A stretch of DNA of 64,000 nt from Saccharothrix australiensis (GTDB lineage: Bacteria > Actinomycetota > Actinomycetes > Mycobacteriales > Pseudonocardiaceae). The notes beneath the pieces are model-generated. The model was given only the letters and a program-made list of their open reading frames with translations. It had not been told where the DNA came from and did not search any database. Of the stretch, positions 51,738 through 62,075 are shown piece after piece. Positions within the stretch are counted from its first letter, which is position 1, and the number at the start of each line of letters is the position of its first letter. A program made the translations under genes and the position numbers. The stretch is taken from the NCBI RefSeq assembly GCF_003634935.1, contig NZ_RBXO01000001.1, forward strand, positions 620,001-684,000. The letters are read 5' to 3'.

Positions 51738-52766
51738 GTGAGCGCCGCTACGCAGGACCACCGCGCGGGTGCGGGGAGCGACCCCGTCGACTGGGAGCTG
51801 GCCGCGGCCACCGCCGCCCGGCTCGTCCGGCCGGGACCGGTCGTGCCCAGGGCGGAGGCGGACCTCGCCGTCGGGCGGCTGCGCGAGCAGGCCATCGACG
51901 CGGAGGTGCACGTCCGGGAGCTGACCGGCCTCGGCCTCGGCCTGCCGCTGAGGGCGGGCGAGGTCGTGGACCGGCCCGGCTGGGCGCGGGCCGCCGTGCA
52001 GGGGCTCGCCGCGCTCACCGACGGCGCGCTGCCCAGGCAGTCGGGCGCGTGGGGCGGGGTGCTCGCCGGGACGGCGGGCGTGCAGGCGGGCGTGGTCGTG
52101 GCCTTCCTGAGCGGCCGGGTGCTCGGCCAGTACGACCCGTTCTCGCACGGCGGGCGGTTGCTGCTGGTCGCGCCCAACATCGTGGGCGCGCAGCGGGCGC
52201 TGGACGTGCCCGGCGTCGACTTCAGCATGTGGGTGTGCCTGCACGAGGGCACGCACCGGCTCCAGTTCACCGCCGTGCCGTGGCTCGGCGAGCACTTCGC
52301 GGGCCTGGTCGCCACGCTGCTCGGCTCGATGGACGACGGCGTCGCGCCGCGCCTGCGGGACCTGCCCCGGCGGCTCCGCGAGGCGGGCGGGTTCGTCGAC
52401 CTGCTCCAGAGCCCCGTCCAGCGCGACGTGCTCGACCGGCTGATCGCCCTGTCGACGCTGCTGGAGGGGCACGCCGACCACGTCATGGACGCGGTCGGGC
52501 CGGACGTGGTGCCGTCCGTCGCGGTGATCCGCGAGCGGTTCACCGCCCGCCGCAAGGGCGGCGGGGTGCTCGACCGGATCCTGCGGACGCTGCTCGGCGT
52601 CGAGGCCAAGGTCCGGCAGTACGCCGAGGGCGCGGCGTTCACGCGGCACGTCGTCGGCCAGGCCGGGATGTCCGGGTTCAACGCCGTGTGGACCGGCCCG
52701 GAGACGCTGCCGACCAGGGCGGAGATCGCCGACCCCGCTGCCTGGCTGCGCCGCGTCGCGCCGTGA
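51738..52766 (+). CDS. Zinc-dependent metalloprotease (DUF2342/coenzyme F420-type group, Rv3626c-like)
   Basis: 342 residues. The HExxH-type site is in FSMWVCLHEGTHRLQF, with a downstream acidic helix (STLLEGHADHVMDAVG) that could supply the third ligand. This conserved actinobacterial protein always lies between dacB and tilS. GTG 51738 follows GGAGG too closely for ideal spacing, so the true start may differ. It overlaps tilS by GTGA. Substrate unknown. Confidence 0.88.
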   Translation: MSAATQDHRAGAGSDPVDWELAAATAARLVRPGPVVPRAEADLAVGRLREQAIDAEVHVRELTGLGLGLPLRAGEVVDRPGWARAAVQGLAALTDGALPRQSGAWGGVLAGTAGVQAGVVVAFLSGRVLGQYDPFSHGGRLLLVAPNIVGAQRALDVPGVDFSMWVCLHEGTHRLQFTAVPWLGEHFAGLVATLLGSMDDGVAPRLRDLPRRLREAGGFVDLLQSPVQRDVLDRLIALSTLLEGHADHVMDAVGPDVVPSVAVIRERFTARRKGGGVLDRILRTLLGVEAKVRQYAEGAAFTRHVVGQAGMSGFNAVWTGPETLPTRAEIADPAAWLRRVAP

Positions 52767-53677
52767 ACGGACCGCTGTCCGAGGTCCGGACGGCCGTGAA
52801 GCGGTTCCTCGCCGAGCACCGGCCCGAGCACGTGACGGTCGCCGTGTCGGGCGGTGCGGACTCGCTCGCCCTGGCCGCCGTCACGGCGGGCCTCGCGCCG
52901 GGTGCGGACGCCGTCGTCGTCGACCACGGCCTCCAGGAGGGCTCGGCGGAGGTCGCCGCGACCGCCGCCGGCACGTGCCGTGCGCTCGGCCTGCGCGCGG
53001 AGGTCCGAAGGGTCGTCGTCGACGGCCCCGGCGGGCCCGAGGCGGCCGCGCGGCGCGCCCGGTACGCGGCGCTGCGGCCCGAGCGGGGCTTGGTGCTGCT
53101 CGGCCACACCCTCGACGACCAGGCGGAGACCGTGCTGCTGGGCCTCGGTCGCGGCTCGGGCCCGCGCAGCATCGCCGGTATGCGCCCCCACGACCCGCCG
53201 TGGGGACGGCCGCTGCTCGCCGTGCCCAGGTCCGCGACCAGCGCCGCGTGCGCCGAACTCGGCCTCGAACCGTGGGTGGACCCGCACAACTCCGACCCGG
53301 CCTACACCCGCGTGCGGCTGCGGCACGAGGTGCTGCCGCTGCTGGAGGACGTCCTCCAGCGGGGCGTGGCGGCCTCGCTGGCGCGGACCGCCGCCCAACT
53401 GCGCGAGGACTGCGACGCGCTGGACGCGCTCGCCGAGGGCTTCGCGGGCGACCGGCAGGCCGTCGGCGACCTCGGACGCCTGCCGTCGGCGCTGCGCAGG
53501 CGTGTCCTTCGTCTCTGGCTGCTCGACGCGGGCGTGCCCGAGTTGTCCGACTCCCACCTGCGCCGAGTCGACGCGCTGGTCGGGGACTACCACGGGCAGG
53601 GCGGAGTTTGGCTGCCCGGCGGCTTTGTGGCACGCCGCCTGCATGGCAGGCTGCGAGTGGAACCGGTTCAGTCATGA
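52763..53677 (+). CDS. tilS: tRNA(Ile)-lysidine synthase
   Basis: 304 residues, the short form lacking the long C-terminal domain. The PP-loop SGGADSLAL binds ATP, and [20 protein letters not shown] and [13 protein letters not shown] are family motifs. It modifies C34 of tRNA-Ile2 to lysidine so that AUA is read as Ile. GTG overlaps the previous stop. Confidence 0.94.
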   Translation: MNGPLSEVRTAVKRFLAEHRPEHVTVAVSGGADSLALAAVTAGLAPGADAVVVDHGLQEGSAEVAATAAGTCRALGLRAEVRRVVVDGPGGPEAAARRARYAALRPERGLVLLGHTLDDQAETVLLGLGRGSGPRSIAGMRPHDPPWGRPLLAVPRSATSAACAELGLEPWVDPHNSDPAYTRVRLRHEVLPLLEDVLQRGVAASLARTAAQLREDCDALDALAEGFAGDRQAVGDLGRLPSALRRRVLRLWLLDAGVPELSDSHLRRVDALVGDYHGQGGVWLPGGFVARRLHGRLRVEPVQS

Positions 53678-53693
53678 CAAAAGGGGATCGTCC

Positions 53694-54245
53694 GTGTACG
53701 ACGGCGACATCGCCTCCGTGCTCATCACCGAGCAGGAAATCAGCGACAAGGTCACGGAGCTGGCCAAGAAGGTCGCGGCCGACTACCCGGCCGACGGCGG
53801 GTCCGACCTCGTCTTGATCACCGTGCTCAAGGGCGCGGTGATGTTCATGACCGACCTGGCCAGGGCGCTGCCGGTACCCGTGCAGCTGGAGTTCATGGCG
53901 GTCAGCTCCTACGGCTCGTCCACCTCCTCGTCGGGGGTGGTGCGCATCCTGAAGGACCTGGACCGCGACATCGTGGACCGGAACGTGATCATCGTCGAGG
54001 ACATCATCGACTCCGGCCTGACGCTGTCGTGGTTGTTGAAGAACCTGGCCTCGCGCAAGCCGCGCTCTCTGGAGGTCTGCTCACTGCTGCGCAAACCCGA
54101 TGCCGTCAAGGTCGACGTGCCGGTCAAGTACGTGGGATTCGACATCCCCAACGAATTCGTGGTCGGCTACGGCCTGGACTACGCCGAGCGCTACCGCGAC
54201 CTGCCGTACATCGGCTCCCTGGACCCGAAGGTCTACTCCAGCTGA
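53694..54245 (+). CDS. hpt: Hypoxanthine phosphoribosyltransferase
   Basis: 183 residues. PRPP loop [18 protein letters not shown], flexible-loop region [12 protein letters not shown], and purine-binding [19 protein letters not shown]. It salvages hypoxanthine/guanine to IMP/GMP. GTG 53694 has GGGGAT upstream. The gene runs into the palindrome array at 54289. Confidence 0.95.
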   Translation: MYDGDIASVLITEQEISDKVTELAKKVAADYPADGGSDLVLITVLKGAVMFMTDLARALPVPVQLEFMAVSSYGSSTSSSGVVRILKDLDRDIVDRNVIIVEDIIDSGLTLSWLLKNLASRKPRSLEVCSLLRKPDAVKVDVPVKYVGFDIPNEFVVGYGLDYAERYRDLPYIGSLDPKVYSS

Positions 54246-54288
54246 GACAACCCGCCGGGCAACCGCCCGCCTCGGACACACCCCTGCC

Positions 54289-54423
54289 GGCTGCGTGTCA
54301 TCCCCGTACGGCCTGCCCGCAGGGCAACCACGCTTGTCAGGCCAGGTCAAGCACGCCCTTCGCTTGACCTGGCCTGACAAGCGTGGTGGTCTTTGACAGG
54401 TCGTACGGGGATGACACGCAGCC
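54289..54423. repeat. Nested long palindrome, module L
   Basis: Outer arms 54289-54315 and 54397-54423 are inverted copies (26 of 27 bp). Inside, 54328-54352 and 54362-54386 form a perfect 25-bp inverted repeat with a 9-nt loop. Between arm and stem lie GCCTGCCCGCAGGGCAACCA (from 54311) and GTGGTCTTTGACAGG (54386-54400), both of which recur inverted in module R. Confidence 0.9.
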
Positions 54424-54424
54424 A

Positions 54425-54627
54425 AAGCTTTTCAAGCTTCGAAGAAGCTTGAAAAGCTTGCAAAGCTTCGAAGAAGCTTTGCCCTCATCCTTGGTGGCCT
54501 GCCCAGCGGCGAGCGCCCTTCTTTAAGCTTTGACCCGCTAAAACCGAAGAACTTCCGCGCGGAAGGCGCCCGCACAAGCTTTAAAGAAGCGCTCGCCGCT
54601 GGGCAGACCTCCGGGGAGGAAAAGCTT
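54425..54627. repeat. AAGCTT-rich palindrome cluster
   Basis: Nine AAGCTT hexamers occur in ~200 bp (54425, 54434, 54445, 54454, 54463, 54474, 54525, 54576, 54622). They build perfect inverted repeats 54425-54440/54444-54459 (16 bp) and 54460-54469/54473-54482 (10 bp). A further pair of 18-bp arms (54499-54516 and 54589-54606) encloses the palindrome CTTCCGCGCGGAAG (54552-54565). The AT-richness stands out against the GC-rich window. Confidence 0.88.
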
Positions 54628-54635
54628 TAAAGGCG

Positions 54636-54763
54636 TCGTGTTCTCCCCGCATGGCCTGTCAAAGACCACCACAGTCGGTCAGGGGGCGCAAGCGGTGAAG
54701 CGTGCTTGCGCCCCCTGACCGACTGTGGTTGCCCTGAGGGCAGGCCATACGGGGAGAACACGA
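54636..54763. repeat. Nested long palindrome, module R (inverted relative of module L)
   Basis: Outer arms 54636-54658 and 54741-54763 match in 22 of 23 bp; the inner stem 54669-54693/54704-54728 is a perfect 25-bp inverted repeat with a 10-nt loop. The scaffold CCTGTCAAAGACCAC (54655-54669) and the inverse of GCCTGCCCTCAGGGCAACCA (ending 54745) are shared with module L, but the stem sequences differ. 54764-54840 has no other feature. Confidence 0.9.
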
Positions 54764-54840
54764 GACCGCGGGTCTGTGCTGCGCGTGCAGGGGTCCGGGT
54801 CGGTGTCGGGGGTCGGAGGCAGTGGGTTCGGGTCGGGTTG

Positions 54841-56541
54841 TCAGCAGTTCGGGCGGCAGCGGCGTTGGGAGATGGCGTCCAGCAGCACGGTCTTGATGTC
54901 GTCGGGCTTGAGTGCCTGGTAGGACTTGCCGCCGGTGGCCGTGGCGATCCGCTGGAGGGTGTCCAGGTCGGCGTCCGGGCCCAGGCCGACCAGGAACAGG
55001 GGAACGGGTCGGGCCGGGTCGGCTTCCCTGCGCAGGGTGTCCACGAGTTGGGTCGTCCCGGTGCTGGAGCTGTCGTCGTTGCCGCCGTCGGTCAGGATGG
55101 TGACCGAGTTGACCTTCGCCGGGTTGAACGTCCGCTGTGCCTGGCGGAACGCCGCGAGCACGGTGTCGTTCAGCGACGTGCCGCCGCCGACCAGCGTGGG
55201 CACCGAGCCCGCGCCCCGCTCCAGCCGCGCCCGGCGCGGCGCGCCCGCGAGCGGTTCGCCCAGCGGTCCCGTGGGCACCAGCTCGACGTAACCCTCGGGC
55301 GTCCGGTTCGTGGAGAACGCCCAGAGGCCGATCTCGGACGTGTCGGGCAGCATGGCCAGCGCCGTCAGGGCTGCCTCCTTGGCCGCCGCCGCCCGCGTCA
55401 GCTCGCTGCCCTGCATCTTCTCGGCCATCGAGCCGGACACGTCCAGCACGGCCAGCAGGCGCGTGTCGAGGTTCACCGCGCCCCACGTGCCCAGCAGTTC
55501 CGTCACCTGGTCGGGCGTGGGCGTCGGCAGGAGGGTGACGTCGTCGCCCCGGACGCCGTCCCGTTCGGCGGTCCAGCCGCGCGGTGCCTTGCCGTCGGGC
55601 GTGCGGAAGCCGGCGTCGGCGAACCGCTGCGCGGTGCGGGGCGAGCGCAGGGCCTGCTCGAACTCCTCGGCGGCCCGCGCGGTGCCCGCCTGCTCGCCGC
55701 TCCGGCTGACCCGCACGACCGGGTAGTCGAACCCGAACGTGCCCCCCTCCGGGTGGGACGCCACGACGGGGCGTGCGCCGGCCAGCCGGTTGGCGGTCAG
55801 GACGGACTGCTCCGACGCGGTGAACACCGGGGCGTCGGCCGCGCCCTGGACGACCTTTCCGAGCGCGTCGCGCACGGACGGCTGCGCGCCGCGCCCGAGG
55901 CGCAGCAGCGCGGCGACGAGTTCCGGCTCGGGCCGGCCGCCGTGCCCGCCGAGCCGCGTGCGGACGGCGGCGAGCGTGGCCAGGCCCTCGGTGGACTCGG
56001 TCGGGTCGCTCAGGGTCGCGGGTACCTGCGGGTCGAGGACCTTCGCCCAGCTCACCGGCGTGGCGGGCCAGCCGAGGGCGGTCATCGACGCCTCCGATCC
56101 GGCGATCACCAGCGGCGAGGAGGCGAGGGAGCCCTTCAGCTCCAGCCGGGGCGCGTCGGAGCCCTGGTCGCCGGCCGGCCGGCTGCTCGCGGCCGCCCAC
56201 ATGGACGAGTCCGGCACCCACAGCGCGGGCGGGCTGATCCGCGCGGTCGGCAGCGCGCGCGACGTGTCGGCCGAGCCGCGCACCTCGACCTGGACCTGGA
56301 CGCACTTGCCGTCGACCAGGGGTTGGCCGGCGTGGTAGTCGTCGGCGGCGCCGCGCACCACCTCCTCGGCCGCCGGGGCGACGGCGACCTTCAGGGGCAG
56401 GGTGCCCTCGCACTCGGGGCCGTTCGTGGCCCGGAGCGCGACGACGGTGACGCCGCCCGCGGCGAGGACGCCGACCAGCGCGCCGATCGGGAGGGCGAGC
56501 CGGCGGGCGCGGCGCGGCGGGCGCTCGGTGCGGGCTGACAT
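54841..56541 (-). CDS. Membrane-anchored VWA-domain protein with N-terminal solute-binding-like region
   Basis: About 566 residues. An N-terminal TM segment (LALPIGALVGVLAAGGVTVVAL) is followed by a region resembling periplasmic-binding/VWA fusion proteins (LKVAVAPAAEEVVRGAADDY), then a von Willebrand A domain with MIDAS LLAVLDVSGSMAEKM and TILTDGGNDD. The C-terminus has two Cys (RRCRPNC). Such proteins bind metal-dependent ligands at the cell surface. ATG 56541 was taken; GTG 56574 would add 11 residues. Function unknown. Confidence 0.8.
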   Translation of the reverse strand: MSARTERPPRRARRLALPIGALVGVLAAGGVTVVALRATNGPECEGTLPLKVAVAPAAEEVVRGAADDYHAGQPLVDGKCVQVQVEVRGSADTSRALPTARISPPALWVPDSSMWAAASSRPAGDQGSDAPRLELKGSLASSPLVIAGSEASMTALGWPATPVSWAKVLDPQVPATLSDPTESTEGLATLAAVRTRLGGHGGRPEPELVAALLRLGRGAQPSVRDALGKVVQGAADAPVFTASEQSVLTANRLAGARPVVASHPEGGTFGFDYPVVRVSRSGEQAGTARAAEEFEQALRSPRTAQRFADAGFRTPDGKAPRGWTAERDGVRGDDVTLLPTPTPDQVTELLGTWGAVNLDTRLLAVLDVSGSMAEKMQGSELTRAAAAKEAALTALAMLPDTSEIGLWAFSTNRTPEGYVELVPTGPLGEPLAGAPRRARLERGAGSVPTLVGGGTSLNDTVLAAFRQAQRTFNPAKVNSVTILTDGGNDDSSSTGTTQLVDTLRREADPARPVPLFLVGLGPDADLDTLQRIATATGGKSYQALKPDDIKTVLLDAISQRRCRPNC

Positions 56542-56963
56542 ACCGTGAGTACCCCTGGGTCTGTCTGTGTTCACTCTTTCGGGTGGGCGTGGACCACTCG
56601 GCAGCTATCCGAGGATGACACGGCTCTCGCGGCACCCTGGTTCACGTGGCCCAACTCACCCGCGCGGTCGTCACCTCCGCGCCACCTGGCGGCAACCGGC
56701 GATCCCACTGGCCGGCACGGCCGGACCGGTCGCGTTCCGGGCCGTCCCACCACCGGGTGAACCGGGCTGACCTGCGGTCCGTGTTCGCGGTCACCGCGGG
56801 AACACACGACCGGTCTCGCCCGTTGGGTCGGGCGAGACGTGTCAGCGCCGCACGCGGAGCACCCCGCCCGTGCCTCGGGCGGTAGGCTGGTCGGACGGGT
56901 CGTGCCCGTCCGCGCCCGTCACCAAGTCAGGGAGGGTCGAGGCCGCCCGCCGGCCGTAAGTGA
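56542..56963 (+). promoter_or_regulatory. 422-bp region upstream of ftsH
   Basis: No convincing gene. A perfect 10-bp hairpin GTCTCGCCCG/CGGGCGAGAC (56813-56822 with 56829-56838) and a -10-like TAGGCT (56883-56888) lie before ftsH. The hairpin could terminate transcription coming from the left or regulate the ftsH leader. Confidence 0.4.
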
Positions 56964-59161
<2,198 letters not shown>

Positions 59162-59165
<4 letters not shown>

Positions 59166-59794
59166 CCGAGATCGACCAGACCGGCCTCCCCGCTTCCGGG
59201 GAGGCCGGTTCCACGAGGCGGGCGTTCGACCAGCGCCGGGCCGAGGCGGCCGTGCGCGAGCTGCTGCTCGCGTGCGGCGAGGACCCCGAGCGCGAGGGCC
59301 TGCGGGAGACGCCCGCCCGCGTGGCGCGGGCGTACCGCGAGCTGTTCGCGGGCCTGTACACCGACCCGGACAGCGTGCTGGCGAAGACCTTCGACGAGAG
59401 CCACGAGGAACTCGTCCTGGTCACCGACATCCCGATGTTCTCCTTCTGCGAGCACCACCTGCTGCCGTTCCACGGCGTCGCGCACGTCGGGTACATCCCG
59501 AACGAGCACGGGCGGGTCACCGGCCTGTCCAAGCTGGCCCGGCTGGTGGACCTCTACGCCAAGCGGCCCCAGGTGCAGGAGCGCCTGACGTCGCAGATCG
59601 CGGACGCGCTGGTGCGCAGGCTGGAGCCGGGCGGCGTGATCGTCGTCGTGGAGGCCGAGCACCTGTGCATGGGCATGAGGGGCGTCCGCAAGCCCGGCTC
59701 GCGGACCACGACCTCGGCCGTGCGCGGGCTGCTGCGCTCGTCCTCGTCCACGCGCGCCGAGGCGATCGAGCTGATCAGGGGACGCACGCGGTGA
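59162..59794 (+). CDS. folE: GTP cyclohydrolase I
   Basis: 210 residues. [13 protein letters not shown] holds the zinc Cys/His ligands, and [18 protein letters not shown] has the second Cys. It converts GTP to dihydroneopterin triphosphate, the first step of folate synthesis. GTG start overlapping ftsH; 3' overlap with folP. Confidence 0.97.
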
Positions 59795-60609
59795 GCCTGC
59801 CTCGGCCGGGGCGCTGCGTGGTGATGGGCGTCGTGAACGTCACCCCGGACTCGTTCTCCGACGGCGGCCGGTACCTCGGGCGGCCGGACGCCGTCGAGCA
59901 CGGGGTCGCGATGTTCCGCCGCGGGGCCGACCTGATCGACGTGGGCGGCGAGTCGACCCGGCCGGGAGCGGACCGGGTCGAGCCCGCCGTGGAGGCCGCT
60001 CGGGTCGCCCCGGTGATCCGCGAGCTGGTCGCCGCCGGCGTGCCGGTGTCCGTGGACACCATGCGGGCCGAGGTGGCGGAGGCGGCGCTGGAGGCGGGCG
60101 CCTCGATCGTGAACGACGTGTCCGGCGGCCTGGCCGACCCGAGGATGGCGTCCGTCGTGGCGTCGGCCGGGGTGCCGTACGTGCTGATGCACTGGCGCGG
60201 GCACAGCCGGGACATGGACAAGCTCGCGGTGTACGACGACGTGGTGCGCGACGTGCGGGACGAGTTGAGCGCCCGCGTCGACACCGCCCTCGCGGCCGGG
60301 GTGCGGGCGGAGGACGTCGTGCTGGACCCCGGCCTGGGGTTCGCCAAGGACGCCACGCACAACTGGCAGCTGCTCCAGCGCCTGGACGAGCTGCTGGAGC
60401 TGGGCTTCCCGGTGCTGGTCGGAGCATCCCGCAAACGTTTTCTCGGCACCCTGCTGGGTGGTCGCCCGCCGAGCGGGCGCGAGGATGCGACGGCCGCGGT
60501 GTCGGCGCTGGCGGCGTTCTCGGGCGCGTGGGGCGTGCGGGTGCACGACGTGGGCAGGTCGCTGGACGCGGTGGCCGTGGCAGGGGCGTGGAGGGCTGGA
60601 CGTGGGTGA
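59791..60609 (+). CDS. folP: Dihydropteroate synthase
   Basis: 272 residues. [15 protein letters not shown] and [11 protein letters not shown] are the pterin/pyrophosphate sites; [13 protein letters not shown] and [10 protein letters not shown] follow. It joins p-aminobenzoate to hydroxymethyl-dihydropterin and is the sulfonamide target. GTG overlaps the folE stop; the 3' end overlaps folB by 8 bp. Confidence 0.97.
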   Translation: MSLPRPGRCVVMGVVNVTPDSFSDGGRYLGRPDAVEHGVAMFRRGADLIDVGGESTRPGADRVEPAVEAARVAPVIRELVAAGVPVSVDTMRAEVAEAALEAGASIVNDVSGGLADPRMASVVASAGVPYVLMHWRGHSRDMDKLAVYDDVVRDVRDELSARVDTALAAGVRAEDVVLDPGLGFAKDATHNWQLLQRLDELLELGFPVLVGASRKRFLGTLLGGRPPSGREDATAAVSALAAFSGAWGVRVHDVGRSLDAVAVAGAWRAGRG

Positions 60610-60964
60610 CCGGATCTCGCTGCGCGGCCTGCGGGTGCGCGGCTTCCACGGCGTGTTCGAGCACGAGAAGCGCGACGGCCAGGACTTCCTGGTCGACGTG
60701 ACGGTGTGGCTGGACCTGTCGCGGGCGGCGGCCACCGACGACCTGCGGGAGACGCTGCACTACGGCGAGCTGGCCGAGCGCGCGGCGGCGATCGTGGCGG
60801 GTGAGCCGTACGACCTCATCGAGACCGTGGCGGGGAAGATCGCCGACGAGGTGATGACCGACCTGCGGGTGCGGGCGACCGAGGTGACGGTGCACAAGCC
60901 GTCCGCGCCGATCCCGCTGACCTTCGCGGACGTCGCCGTCACGGTGCGGCGCACCCGTGACTAG
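60602..60964 (+). CDS. folB: Dihydroneopterin aldolase
   Basis: 120 residues. [20 protein letters not shown] is the N-terminal family signature with the catalytic Tyr position as His/Phe-rich loop, [14 protein letters not shown] contains the conserved Tyr, and [12 protein letters not shown] has the catalytic Lys. It splits dihydroneopterin to hydroxymethyl-dihydropterin and glycolaldehyde. GTG start within folP. Confidence 0.94.
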   Translation: MGDRISLRGLRVRGFHGVFEHEKRDGQDFLVDVTVWLDLSRAAATDDLRETLHYGELAERAAAIVAGEPYDLIETVAGKIADEVMTDLRVRATEVTVHKPSAPIPLTFADVAVTVRRTRD

Positions 60965-60976
60965 GGAGGTGCGCCC

Positions 60977-61459
60977 GTGACCAGGGCGGTGCTGTCCATC
61001 GGCTCGAACCTGGGCGACCGGCTCGGGTACCTGCGGGCCGCGGTCGCGGGGTTCGCCGCCGAACTCGTCGCGGTGTCCCCGGTTTACGAGACCGCGCCGT
61101 GGGGCGTGACCGACCAGGACGACTTCCTCAACGCGGTGCTGGTCGTGGCCGGCGACCTCGGGCCGTGGGACTGGCTGCGGCGCGGGCAGGAGCTGGAGAA
61201 CGCGTCGGGCCGCGTCCGGACCCTGCGGTGGGGGCCGCGGACGCTCGACGTCGACGTGGTGACCGTGGACGGCGTGACGTCCGACGACCCGGAGCTGCTG
61301 CTGCCGCACCCCGGCGCGGCCGAGCGCGCCACCGTGCTCGTGCCGTGGCTGGACGTGGAGCCGGACGCCGTGCTGCCGGGCCGGGGTCGGGTCGCGGACC
61401 TCGTGGCGGGGCTGGACCTGGGCGGTGTGGAGCGCCGGGACGACCTGTCGCTGACCTGA
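60977..61459 (+). CDS. folK: Hydroxymethyl-dihydropterin pyrophosphokinase
   Basis: 160 residues. LSIGSNLGDRLGYLRAAV and RWGPRTLDVDVVTVDG (metal-binding aspartates) mark HPPK, which adds pyrophosphate from ATP ahead of FolP. GGGAGGT precedes GTG 60977 by 7 bp, and it follows folB by 12 bp. Confidence 0.96.
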   Translation: MTRAVLSIGSNLGDRLGYLRAAVAGFAAELVAVSPVYETAPWGVTDQDDFLNAVLVVAGDLGPWDWLRRGQELENASGRVRTLRWGPRTLDVDVVTVDGVTSDDPELLLPHPGAAERATVLVPWLDVEPDAVLPGRGRVADLVAGLDLGGVERRDDLSLT

Positions 61460-61563
61460 CCGTTCCGCCGCCGCGACGCCGAGCCGGTCGCCGGGTCGGC
61501 CCGCGCCGCGGATGACGCCGGGGCGGGAAGACCGCGCGCTGGTCGAAAGGCACGAATGACACC

Positions 61564-62025
61564 ATGAGCCGTGTGAGGTTCACCAAGCCCCGTGACCTGC
61601 TCGCCGCCGGACTCGTCGCGGGCCTGCTCGCGCACCTGCTGCTGCGGCTCGCCTACGACACCCTGCCGCCGCTGCCCACGTTCGCCGGGTTCACGCTGCT
61701 GGTCATCGCGGTGGTCGACCTGGTGCTCGGTTTCTCGTTGCGGGCGCGCATCCGGCGCAAGCCGGGCACGCCGCCCGTCGAACCGCTGACCGCCGCGCGG
61801 GCGGTCGCGCTGGCGAAGGCGTCGTCGCTGCTCGGAGCCATCATGGCGGGCGCGTGGGCGGGCGTGCTGATCTACGTGCTGCCGGTCCGCGGCGAGTTCG
61901 AGGCCGCCGACCACGACCTGGTCAGCGCGGTCGTCGGGATCGCCTGCGCCGCCGCGCTGGTGGGCGCGGCGCTGTGGCTGGAGCACTGCTGCCGGACGCC
62001 GGACGACCCCCACCTGGACGCGTGA
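61564..62025 (+). CDS. DUF3180 membrane protein
   Basis: 153 residues with four hydrophobic segments (LLAAGLVAGLLAHLLLRL, FAGFTLLVIAVVDLVLGF, LGAIMAGAWAGVLIYVL, VGIACAAALVGAALWLEH). This conserved actinobacterial protein always follows folK (Rv3605c-like). Function unknown. Confidence 0.88.
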   Translation: MSRVRFTKPRDLLAAGLVAGLLAHLLLRLAYDTLPPLPTFAGFTLLVIAVVDLVLGFSLRARIRRKPGTPPVEPLTAARAVALAKASSLLGAIMAGAWAGVLIYVLPVRGEFEAADHDLVSAVVGIACAAALVGAALWLEHCCRTPDDPHLDA

Positions 62026-62075
62026 ACGCGGACGCGGAGGTCTCAATCGGATAACTGACCGGTACGGTAGGCGCC

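Noticed and set aside
54706..56538. 610-codon plus-strand frame over the VWA gene
   Set aside because: Low-information Arg/Gly/Ala sequence; the minus strand shows TM, VWA MIDAS and a plausible start.
56545..56885. Small open frames upstream of ftsH
   Set aside because: Overlapping frames in several phases with Arg/Pro-rich sequence and no ribosome sites; treated as non-coding upstream DNA.
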